Source: Desarmillaria ectypa (taxonomy: Eukaryota; Basidiomycota; Agaricomycetes; Agaricales; Physalacriaceae). Taken from it: a stretch of DNA of 64,000 nt. Positions 22,542 to 33,100 of the stretch are shown here, one piece after another. Below the pieces are notes generated by a model, which was given only the letters and a program-made list of their open reading frames with translations, was not told the origin of the DNA and did no database searches. How positions within the stretch are numbered: the stretch's first letter is position 1; every line of letters begins with the position of its first letter. The stretch spans positions 682,001 to 746,000 of the forward strand of contig JAUDYN010000002.1 in the NCBI GenBank assembly GCA_030407005.1, written 5' to 3'. The position numbers and the translations under genes were made by a program.

Positions 22542-23533
22542 GTGCCTATAATGCGAGAGCTGTCCTCCTCCATTACCGGATGGAATGACCCACCATTGCA
22601 CTGGAGCGACTGACAGTCGGTCTCGTGGAGACCGAAGAATACGAGAGGAACGTTCGGGCTGAGGTGGACGAACCCCCGCCCCCATACCCCGGCCCCCCCC
22701 CCTCGTCCAAGAACCCCCACCCTCTGCATATCCCAGCAGAGGTCCGATTCCCCGTCGCCTGACAGCGACAACAGTAGCAGGTCTGAGTACTCTGGACCTC
22801 GACACCCTGATGATCCCGGCATGGATCGAAACCACCCTTATGGCCCCTGGGGCCGTGAGCAGTGGCCAGACAAGGGAGAAGAATATTCCCTCTCCTCCCT
22901 CCCTGTCATCGAGATCTTCGATGACAAGTCCGATGACGACATCATCAGAGACAACACCCCAGTCCCGTCCACTCCCCATGCCGCCGATGACCCCTTCAAT
23001 CCAGATGGGCCCAACTACATCTGGCCTGAACTCTCTGAAGTTGACTGGAGATTATTCGGTCCATACTGGACCGCGGCATGGGAAATTCAATGAAGGGACG
23101 TCGAAGCCCACGACCTCTGGGATGAACCCAGGGTTGAAATGGATGAGTGGCTTGCCCTTAACAGGGGCGACCCCATCCGAGTCCCCCTTGAAGGCCCTAG
23201 CAATGCCAGGGCCAATATCGTCAACCACCGGATACATGCAAACTGTGACCGGTCAATTTTCTGCCCCTCCACAGGGGATCGTTTTCCAGGGTTACTACCC
23301 AGAGCCCCTCAGGAGCAACGAGAGCTGGACAGGACCCTCCAGCACTTATGGTGGTTGGAGGTGGCAAGAGCCCCAATACAATACATTTACCTACGATACA
23401 GGTTATTACGGTGGGATGGAATACCACCATCCCCAATATGAAATCTATCCGGACCACCCACCAGATACCCCGGTCATAAGCCCACGACCACTTCCCGACT
23501 CGCCCCCGCATCATAGGGCGCGTCACCAAGGAT

Positions 23534-23553
23534 ACCACCCCTATCAGGGTGGT
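23534..23553 (+). other. Conserved hairpin within gag (A1)
   Basis: ACCACCC, six loop bases and GGGTGGT form a perfect 7-bp stem inside the codons for YHPYQGGS. The same stem is present in A2 (45280-45299), B (42029-42048) and C (56360-56379) although surrounding gag has diverged. It may be a cis-acting RNA element or just constrained coding sequence. Confidence 0.5.
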
Positions 23554-24871
23554 AGTCTTCTCTTCGCAGGGGTGGGAGAAGAAATGGAAGCAGAAGGAGC
23601 CCCTGCAGGAAACGCCACTGCAGGGGCGTCAAGAACCCCTGCCATGGCAGAAGAAACCCGGCAGCAGATGTGGAACGAGCTGCTGGAGAAAGAACAGCAC
23701 ATAGCAGAAATGCGTGAAGAGCTCGACAAGGAGGACTCTGCCCACAAGACGTTGGCGGACTACCTCCAAGTCCAAGAGCATGAGAAGGAGCCAGAGAGGG
23801 AAGACCGCCAGGGCTGCCAAGAGGCTACCCGGGGTACAGGCCGGATCGATTTTTGATCCCAAGACTGCCCTCTGGTCAGGGACCCCTTGACCCAATCCCG
23901 AACCCAGTTGGGAATGCCGCCGCCGATGCCCTGTATTTGGGCATCAAACCGACCCTCGTCAAGGTCCCCGCCCCATTCAAAGGGGACCATGACGACATCG
24001 AACACTTCATAGGTGATTGCATCGCCTACTTTGAAGTGTTCCGTCACTATTTCCAGGTGCCATCACACCTGGTACTATTTGCGACGTCCCACTTCGAGGG
24101 TGCCGCCAAGGACTGGTGGGTCTATAAGAGACCCGAATACTGGGTGGGGGATGCCTTCAACGGCACCGCTGCCCACTTCCGATACCCTGACTGGGCTGAC
24201 TTCGTTGACCTGGTCACCCAACAATTCTGAGATCCCATGATCGAGAAAATCCACAAAAAGCACATGTTCGACTTGTGCATGGGAGCACAGCCCGCCTCCC
24301 ACTACTTCCAGAAGCTGGAAGAAGAAGCAAAGCTAGCGGGCCAGAGAATTGATGAGGCTGAACGCAGTGCGATGGTGAAGGCAGTACGGCTAGGAGTGCC
24401 TAGCTTGTACATGACTTTCATATCAAATATAGGTGTGAGCATTCCGCGCTCATACCCAGAATGGAAGGAACGCATCCTCAGGATGTATGAAGAGCATCAG
24501 CGGAAATGGGTCTTTGATCAGACCACTAGTACGCCTCGGGACGGCCAGAAGCAGGGCCCGCGTCCCCAACAACAGCAACCCAGCAGCAAGAACACTGCTG
24601 GGACGACAAGTTCCTTGGCTCCAAAGCCAAGTGCTGGGAGTGGAGGAGCCAGTCGGGATGCTGGAACAGGTAAGTGGACGATGTACGGAGGGGTGGGGAA
24701 GCCCATGGATGTAGACTGGCAAAAGGCCGAGGGGCGCTGCTTTAGGTGTGACCAAAAGGGTCACCTGAGCAGGGATTGCCCTACAAGGAAAGAGAAGAAC
24801 ATTGTGAGATACGTGGGGCCCACTGACGCAGTGGTGCCGAGCACCTCCAAGATCGAGGAGGTAAAAGAGTA

Positions 24872-24904
24872 GGGCATCAAGAGTTCGATTCCCCTTGCAT
24901 GCCC
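24872..24904 (+). promoter_or_regulatory. Hairpin at the gag-pol junction (A1)
   Basis: GGGCAT pairs with ATGCCC and CAAGAG pairs with CCCTTG (one A-C mismatch), with one bulged C and the loop TTCGATTC. The stem begins on the G of the gag TAG stop and its 3' strand contains the first ATG of pol (24899). In B the outer stem is GGTCGA/TTGACC instead, so pairing is kept while sequence changes. The loop region GTTCGATTCC matches the tRNA T-arm/pol III B-box consensus. See the findings. Confidence 0.7.
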
Positions 24905-27900
24905 AAGTCTCAAGGTGTGTCCTCGGCTTCCGCAGGTCAGACTAATTATTACAAAAATAGAAAAATACCTACAACGAATATATCTATGACTTCACCGAAG
25001 CTGAAGACAAAGAAGAAAGAATCAACAACAACAAACAGGTACGTCATCCTCCTAGAAGACGCTGACACAAGTATCTGTAGTGATAAATCCCGAGCCTCCG
25101 ACGAACTGGAGTGGGACTTGCCAAGTGGTGTTGGCACCACAACAAAGTCCAATGAGCAGTGCTCACCAGATATGCCGCTGAGCGCACAGCGACGAGCAGG
25201 GACCAGTAGGCGGGACTCCTTCAGGCCTCCCAGAAGTCTGACCATCCTAGTACCCACCTTGAGTGGCGGGGCAAGCTCACCAGTTCCGCCAGGGTCGGCG
25301 AAGGACTAGGACAGTGCCTCTAACCAAGGCCAGGATCGACCTGGACAAACCAGTCCGGGGAGTGGAAAACTTGATGAAGCTGAGTACCAAACCAGGCCGG
25401 CAAGTCAGAGGGTCAACAACCATGCGAAGGTCGCCTTAGGCACTAGCTGGGAGTCAATGACCAAGGAATTTCAAACTCCATCATGAGTGGTGCCAGCCGA
25501 GGAAAAGGGACAGGATCCCGCTAGCACCCAGGCAGTAAAAAGGGGGCATTTCAGCAGGACTACCATCGTTGAAGTACCCAACGAGGAAGATGACATGGCT
25601 TTCAGGATGTGGCAGGTCAGCCAATCCAAAGCCAGTACCCCAATATCCAGAACACCAGAAAACCAGAACCTTGACCTTCCGAATGCATGGGGAAGCAAGA
25701 CAAGTCTTCCGAATGCACAGGGAAGCAGGATGGATTCCAATGGCTTAGACCATTCGGAATTGACTGGACGATGCGTGCTATATGCAACTCCAAGAATTTG
25801 GCAAACGCCAAGGCAGTTCTCTCCATTTGAGTACATCCCAAACGACTTGGAGAAATCAATGACAAGCTCATTCAAAGCTTACGGATGGGAGGGAGCATTG
25901 CCCAGGAACAGCTCTATGAATTACATGAACCCATTCGTTATATTTGAGGGACCAAAAGTTCAGGACGGGACTTTTTGGTCAACATCCAAATTTCCCCATG
26001 TACTGGGAATAAGACTTTGACAACCCGAGCTTTGTTGGATAGTGGCTGCATGGGCAGTTCTATCAATCGAACTTACGTTCAACAACACCAGTTGAACACC
26101 AGGAAGGCCGCAGCCCCTATACCGGTCTACAATGCTGATGGAACGCGCAACAAGGCAGGGGACATCACCAAGTTCATAGAACTTCGGATGACAATTGGAG
26201 GACATAGCGAGAGGATCGATCTTGTGGTCACAGACCTCAGTTCCAAGACTGTGTACTTGGGCCACGATTGGCTTAAACGCCATAACCCTTTTGTCAACTG
26301 GAAGGCGGGAACTTTGACGTTCGGACGATGTCATTGCATCTAGAATCCCTTCACTCTGCCCAATGCAGATGAAGAAGATCGGTGGGATGAAGAGCTCAAG
26401 GAAGGAGAAAGTATTCTTGCCATCAACATGCAAGAAGAAATCATCCTTCATGCTGTCCACCATGCGAACGAATTGGCTGCAGCTGCTAACACAGAAAAGC
26501 CGAAACAGACATTTGAGGAGCTCGTGCCTCCTCAATATCAAAGCTTTAGAGATCTATTCTCTAAAGAAAGCTTTGACGAGTTACCCAAAATAAGACCCTG
26601 GGACCATGCAATCGAGTTGGTCCCCAATGCAAAATCTACCTTGGATTGCAAGGTGTATCCGCTCAATCGAAATGAGCAGGAACAGTTGGACAAGTTCTTG
26701 GATGAGAACTTAGACTCGGGATGAATCCGTCCCTCGAAATCTCCTTTTGCCTCTCCTTTCTTCTTCATAAAGAAAAAGGATGGCTCCCTACGACCAGTTC
26801 AGGATTACCGAAAACTGAATGAAATGACGATAAAGAATCGTTATCCACTGCCACTCATTTCTGAGCTAATCGACAAGCTACGAGGGGCCAAATACTTCTC
26901 CAAGCTGGATGTACGATGGGGATACAACAATGTCTGTATCCAAGATGGAGACAAAGAAAAAGCCACGTTCAGAACTAACTGAGGGCTCTTTGAGCCCACG
27001 GTAATGTTCTTCAGGCTTACGAATTCACCAGCCACATTCCAGTGGATGATGAACGACATTTTTAAGGATTTGATCGCTGGAGGAAAGATCACCATTTACC
27101 TTGACGACATACTCATTTTCACCAAATCCTTATCAGAACACTGGAACGTAGTATGCCAAGTACTCCAAAGACTTCGAGAGAACAAACTGTTCCTCAAAGT
27201 GGAAAAATGCGAGTTTGAGGTACTCGAGACCGAATACCTAGGGGTCATTATCAGCGAAAACGCCATTCACATGGACCCAGTCAAGATAGCAGGAATAGCG
27301 GAATGGCCGACCCCAACAAAGAAAAAGGAACTACAGTCCTTCTTAGGATTCACGAACTTCTACTGAAAGTTCATCAAGGACTACTCCAAGACAGTGCATC
27401 CCCTTACCCAGTTAACCGGAAAGGTAGACTGGACGTGGGGATCAGAACAAGAACAAGCATTTAATCAACTCAAGAAGCTGATGATGACAAACGTAGTTCT
27501 TACAATACCTTTGGACGATGGAAAGTTCCGAGTAGGAGCCGATGCGAGTGACGGAGCCATTGGCGCCATCGTAAGTCAAGAAAAGGAAGGCAAATGGAGA
27601 CCAGTCACCTTCATGTCAAAGGCGCTCACCGTCACTGAGCGCAATTACGAGATCTATGACAAGGAACTGCTCGCCATCATGCTGGCATTAGAGGAATGGC
27701 GCCATTATCTCATGGGCACCAAAGAGACCATCGAGATCTGGACTGACCACCAGAATCTCCAATACTTCCAGAAGCCCCAGAAGTTGAATCGCTGACAAGC
27801 TCGGTGGGTCACTGAACTAGTGGAGTATCACTTTATCCTTCAACATAAAGCTGGAACCGCTAATCAAAAGGCTGATCTTCTCAGCAGATGAGACGATCAT

Positions 27901-29658
27901 GATCAGGGAAAAGAAGACAATAAAGATATTGTCGTTCTATCCCCGGAACACTTCCATGCCTTGGTACTACCAACAACGGAAGAAAGAATCATGTGTATAA
28001 GAGACGCAATGAAGCAGAGAGAACAGTGGGACCAGGGAATCGAGAAGTCCCTCAACCACAAGTGAGGAATCACCCAGGAAAGTGAAATCCTGTGGTATGA
28101 TGGACGAGTCTACATTCCTAATGACTCGATGTTACGTGCTGAGATCATCGCTCAATTCCATGATCACATCACCGCTGGACACCCAGGAATAGCCAAGACC
28201 AAGGAACTCATACTCCGTGAGTACTGGTGGCCGAAGATGAAGAAAGACATGGAGTCTTACATCAAAGGATGCGAGACTTGCCAAAGAACGAAGAGCGACA
28301 CGCAGGCCAAGGCTGCACCGCTTCATCCCAACGCAATCCCACATACGCCATGGACGCATATCTCGGTCGATATGGTCACTGGACTCCCTGAGTCAGAAGG
28401 ATTTGACGCTCTACTGGTCATTGTAGATCGTTTCTCCAAGAACATCCTCTTGATTCCATGCAATGAGGAGTTATCCACAGTAGGATGGGCATTAATACTT
28501 CGCAACCAAGTATATGCAAAGCATGGAATGCCACAGGTGGTCATCTCGGATAGAGGACCTCAATTCATTTCAGCATTTATGAAGGAACTATACAGAATGC
28601 TGAATATCACTTAGAATACATCCACGGCTTATCACCTGCAGACAGACAGACAGACAGAGAGGGTCAACCAGGAGGTTGAGAAATACCTCCGTATCTTTGT
28701 CAACCACAGACAGACCGACTGGGTAGCATGGCTACCACTCGCCGAATTTGCCCACAATAACCGAGTTCACTCGGCCACAGGCAAAAGTCCTTTCATGGTC
28801 CTATACGGACGAAACCCCCGACTCATTCCCGAGTCAATACAGAAAACCGGCTTCGCAAATCCTGCAGCCATCGACTTCACGGAAACTATGGCTAAGGTCC
28901 ATAAAGAGGTCCACGAAGCGTTAGAAAAGGCCGCAGCGCAAATGAAGGTGCAATACGACAAGAAGAAGCAGACTCAAAGAGAGTACCAAATTGGGGATAA
29001 GGTATGGCTGGACACCGCCAACCTCCATCTTCCATGACCAAAAAAAAAGCTCGATAATAAACGAATGGGACCGTTCGAGATCGTCAAAAAGTCAGGAGCA
29101 GCAGCGTACAAGTTGAAGCTGCCGCCACATTGGAAGATCCATCCCCGGTTTAATGAAAAGTTGCTGACTCCATACGTCGCACCTTCATTCATAAACCAAG
29201 AACAACCGCTGCCTCCTCCTCCGGATCTCGTTGATGGTCAAGAAGAGTACGAAATCGAAGAAGTCTTGGATTCGTGCACCAGAAAGGTACGATCCAAGCG
29301 AGGACAACCATCTAGGGAAGTCACGGACTACCTAGTCAAATGGAAGGGATGGACTCGTGAACACAATTCATGGGTCCAAGAGAACGAAATGAAGAATGCC
29401 TTGGAGGCGATCCAAGAGTACCAGGCTAGCATAAACCGCGCCGTATACACTCCAAAAATTGCAACCAGGAAAATAGTGGTCAAAATACTGGACCACGAAT
29501 ACTCGGAACATGGCGACGTACCCTATCTCGCCAAAAGAACAGATGGACGCGTCAAATGGATCATCAATCCAGATGAAGAAGTATGAAAAAACTTGATTGA
29601 TCAGTATTGGATCAGTCAAATCGCAACACAGTTTGACACCCCTTTGGAAGAACCTTAG
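24899..29658 (+). pseudogene. pol of A1: protease, RT, RNase H, integrase, chromodomain (dead)
   Basis: Pol lies in the -1 frame relative to gag. In order: a 300-residue linker; retropepsin ALLDSGCMGSSI near 26020; RT with [20 protein letters not shown] and intact IYLDDILIF; RNase H with DASDGAIGA, YEIYDKELLAI and TDHQNLQYF; integrase HHCC (HDHITAGHPGIAK, CETCQRTK) and DDE core (SVDMVTGLP, VISDRGPQF, RVNQEVEKYL); chromodomain YLVKWKGWTREHNSWV near 29330; then a conserved C-terminal module ending NLIDQYWISQ and TAG at 29656-29658. About nine in-frame stops are mainly CGA to TGA (after RTN, LNR, LLSR, LHLP) or TGG to TGA (after FTNFY, DEEV). A frame change lies between the linker and protease. 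It once made the replication enzymes and is no longer functional. Confidence 0.9.
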
Positions 29659-29680
29659 CAGTCAGGACGACTGCTTTAAC

Positions 29681-29690
29681 AAGGGGGTAA
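29681..29690 (+). promoter_or_regulatory. Polypurine tract of A1
   Basis: AAGGGGGTAA directly precedes the 3' LTR, within TTTAACAAGGGGGTAATG. It is the plus-strand DNA primer site of LTR retrotransposons. The same tract precedes the 3' LTR of A3, B, C and E. Confidence 0.8.
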
Positions 29691-30113
29691 TGTTACGATT
29701 TTTCCATTATCTTATCTTATCCAAGTCATATCCATGACTCATCCATCTAATCTAGTTCAGAAACTGACTCGTATCCAGCTATTCGCCGGCTACCACCCTC
29801 GTTCTCACCGTCTGTCACCCCAGACACTCTCTATTGGTTCTATGATCCTCCCGGATCATCCAACTTCGACACCATTTGTGCATGGACCATAGCGTTTCAT
29901 CTAATTATAATGCTGTAGAAATACTATATAAACAGAGTACATTAGACCATTGTACTCTATCTCTTGTTTAAATTACAACCATATACTTCTTGTTTGCACA
30001 ACACAGAAGGCTATTAGCTCTATTCTCTCTATTGGGTGATCGTTCAAATGCATAACGGCCCAGAGGGAATCAGCTGACTGCCCCAAGTCACATGCCCAAG
30101 GCGGTACCTAACA
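29691..30113 (+). repeat. 3' LTR of A1 (423 bp)
   Basis: Begins TGTTACGATTTTTCC and ends GTACCTAACA. By eye it is closer to the A3 3' LTR (shared GTTCAGAAACTG and ATTCGCCGGCTACCACC) than to its own 5' LTR. It is followed directly by A3 internal sequence with no target duplication. Confidence 0.85.
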
Positions 30114-30118
30114 CTATT

Positions 30119-30132
30119 CTAACAAGGGGGTA
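30119..30132 (+). promoter_or_regulatory. Internal polypurine tract (A3)
   Basis: TCTAACAAGGGGGTAT repeats the core of the 3' PPT, AACAAGGGGGTA, about 370 bp upstream of the protease DSG. Equivalent tracts are at 48131-48140 in B and 58522-58533 in C. A central PPT role is an inference from the identity. Confidence 0.5.
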
Positions 30133-33100
30133 TCAAACACTTCCGAATGAACAGGGAAGCAGGATGGATTCCAATGGTTTAAACCATTCGGAATTGACTG
30201 GACGATGCACGCAATATGCAACTCCAAGAACTTGGCAAACACCAAAGTGATTCTTTCCATTTGGGTACATCCCAAACGACTTGGAGAAATCAACGACAAG
30301 CTCATTCAAAGCTTATGGATGGGAGGGAGCATTGCCTGGGAACAGCTCTATGAATTACATGAACCCATTCATTACATTCACAGCACCAAAAGTTCAGGAC
30401 GGGACTTCTTGGTAGACATCCAAATTTCCCCATGCACTGGGAAACAGATATTGACAACCCAAGCATTGTTGGATAGTGGCTGCATGGGCAGCTCTATCAA
30501 TCGAACTTACGTCCAGCAACATCGGTTAGACACCAGGAAGGCCACAGCCCCTATACCGGTCTACAATGCCAATGGAATGCGCAATAAGGCAGGGGATGTC
30601 ACCAAGTTCATAGAACTTCAGATGACAATTGGAGGACACAGCAAGAGAATCGACCTCGCAGTCACAGATCTCAGTTCCAAGACCATGTACTTGGGCCACG
30701 ACTGGCTTAAATGCCATAACCCTTTCGTCAACTGGAAGGCGGGGACCTTGACATTTGGACGATGTCATTGTGTCCAGAATCACTTCACTCTGCCTGACGC
30801 AGATGAAGAAGACCGATGGGATGAAGAGCTCGAAGAGGGAGAAAGTATTCTTGCTGTCAATATGCAAGAAGAAATCATACTTCGTGCTGTCCACCATGTG
30901 AACGAGTTGGCTGCAGCCGCCAACGCTGAAAAACCAAAGCAGACATTCGAGGAGCTTGTGCCTCCTCAGTATCAAAGCTTTAGAGATTTATTCTCTAAGG
31001 AAAGCTTTGACGAATTACCAGAGAGAAGACCCTGGGACCACGCAATCAAATTGGTTCCCAATGTGAAATCTACCTTGGATTGCAAGGTGTATCCACTCAA
31101 TCACAATGAGCAGGAACAGTTGGACAAGTTCTTGGATGAGAACTTAGACTCAGGGCAAATTCGTCCCTCGAAATCTCCATTCGCTTCCCCCTTCTTTTTT
31201 GTCAAGAAAAAGGATGGTTCCCTACGACTGGTTCAGGATTACCAGAAGCTGAACGAAATGATGATCAAGAATCATTACCCCCTTCTGCTCATTTCTGAGC
31301 TAATCAACAAACTCCGGGGGGCCAAATATTTCTCCAAGCTGGACATTCATTGGGGATACAACAATGTCCGAATTCGGGATGGAGATGAAGAAAAGGCCGC
31401 ATTCAGAACGAACCGAGGACTCTTTGAACCCACAGTAATGTTCTTCGGGCTCACGAACTCACCAGCCACATTCCAGTGGATGATGAACGACATTTTTAAG
31501 GATTTGATCGCTGGAGGAAAGGTCACCATTTACCTTGACAACATACTCATTTTCATGAAATCCTTGTCAGAACACCAGAACGTAGTATGACAAGTACTTC
31601 AAAGACTTAGAGAGAACAAGCTGTTCCTCAAAGCAGAAAAATGCGAGTTCGAGGTACTCGAAACCAAATACCTAGGAGTGATCATCAGCGAAGATGCCAT
31701 TCACATGGATCCAGTCAAGATAGCAGGGATAGCAGAATGGCCCATCCTGACAAAGAAGAAGGAGCTACAGTCCTTCTTAGGATTCACGAACTTTTACTGG
31801 AAGTTCATCAAGGACTACTCCAAGGTAGTGCGTCCCCTTACCCAGTTAATCAGGAAGGTAGACTGGACATGGGGACCTAAACAAGAACAAGCATTTAATC
31901 AACTCAAGAAGCTGATGACGACAAACGTAGTTCTTACAATCCCTTCGGACGATGGAAAGTTCTGAGTAGAAGCCGATGCCAGTGACGGAGCTATTGGCGC
32001 TGTCCTTAGTCAAGAAAAGGAAGGCAAATGGAGACCAGTCACCTTCATGTCAAAGGCACTCACTGCCACAGAGCGCAACTATGAAATCTATGACAAGGAA
32101 TTGCTGGCAATCATGCTGGCATTAGAGGAATGGCGACATTATCTTATGGGCGCCAAAGAGACCATTGAGATCTGGACCGACCACCAGAATCTCCAGTACT
32201 TCCAGAAACCCCAGAAGTTGAATCGCTGACAAGCTCGGTGGGTCACTGAATTAGCAGAGTACCACTTTGTCCTGCAACACAAAGCTGGAACCGCTAATCA
32301 GAAGGCTGATCTTCTCAGTAGACGAGATGATCACAATCAGGGAAAAGAAGACAATCAAGATATTGTCGTTCTATCCCCGGAACACTTCCATGCCTTGGTA
32401 CTACCAACAATGGAAGAAAGGATCACATGTATAAGAGACGCAATGTAACAGAAGGAGCAGTGGGATCAAGGAATTGAGAAATCCCTCAACCATGAATGAG
32501 GAATCACCCAGGAAAGTGAAATCCTGTGGTACGACAGACAAGTCTACATTCCCAATGACTTGATGCTACACAGTGAGATCATCGCTCAATTCCATGATCA
32601 CATCACTGCTGGACACCCAGGGATAGCCAAGACCAAGGAGCTCATACTTCGTGAGTATGGGTGGCCGAAGATGAAGAAGGACGTAGAATCTTACATCAAA
32701 GGATGCGAGACCTGCCAAAGAATGAAGAGTGACATGCAGGCCAAGGCTGCACCTCTTCATCCAAATACAATTCCCGATATGCCATGGATGCATATCTCAG
32801 TCGACATGGTTACCAGACTCCCCGAGTCAGACAGATTTGATGCTCTGCTGGTCATAGTAGATTGTTTCTCCAAGAACATCCTCTTGATCCCATGCAATGA
32901 GGAACTATCCACCGAAGGATGGGCACTAATGCTCCACAATCACGTATACGTGAAGCATGGAATGCCACAAGTGGTCATCTCAGACAGAGGACCCCAATTC
33001 GTCTCAGCATTCATGAAAGAACTCTATCGAATGCTGAACATCACCCAAAATGCATCTACGGCATACCACCCACAGACAGATGGACAGACAGAGAGAGTCA

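Larger units (their letters stand above)
20984..24872 (+). pseudogene. gag of A1, disrupted by X2 and point changes
   Basis: The N-terminal frame runs on from the micro-ORF stop (LPRGIPPTRLGEREELPLVH, then SSSEESNDSRPPSPGISELW) until X2 at 21202. It resumes at 22542 (AYNARAVLLHYRME) and reaches a PPPPYPGPP motif and a C10 tract. A second frame holds DDPGMDRNHPYGPW and MDEWLALNRGDP; a third (+1) frame holds the rest: GYHPYQGGSLLFAG, a coiled-coil-like charged stretch, the capsid-like core (FKGDHDDIEHFIGDC, AKDWWVYKRPEYW) and a CCHC zinc knuckle CFRCDQKGHLSRDC. Damage against A2: one G lost in a G-run at about 23798, CGA to TGA at 24228-24230, and a TGA after AAWEIQ at about 23091. Gag would package the RNA. 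Confidence 0.8.
20361..30113 (+). mobile_element. Ty3/gypsy chromovirus A1 (two LTRs, gag broken by X2)
   Basis: Complete LTR-to-LTR element: 5' LTR, PBS, leader micro-ORF, gag interrupted by X2, junction hairpin, pol with protease, RT, RNase H, integrase and chromodomain, polypurine tract, 3' LTR. Both LTRs are 423 bp, begin TGTTA and end CTAACA. Flanks differ (ATTTA left, CTATT right), so no target duplication remains; the right side is fused to A3. Many stops sit in pol, so it is not autonomous. It inserted into repeat X1. Confidence 0.9.

Noticed and set aside
21199..22544. Repeat X as a DNA transposon with terminal inverted repeats CACTGATRTGC
   Set aside because: The extra CAC/GTG is present only around X2. 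X1 and X3 lack it, no target duplication is clear, and TG...CA ends with a TATA box fit an LTR better.
24450..24764. Long antisense open frames over gag (also 44068-44382 and 22539-22979)
   Set aside because: They mirror conserved gag frames, have no recognisable domains and persist only where the sense frame is GC-rich.
24870..24905. A tRNA gene or pseudogene at the gag-pol junction (T-arm-like GTTCGATTCC, acceptor-like stem, CCA-like end in B and C)
   Set aside because: There are no D arm or anticodon arm, the T-stem needs an 8-nt loop to pair fully, and the site always spans the gag stop. A structured retroelement signal explains it better.
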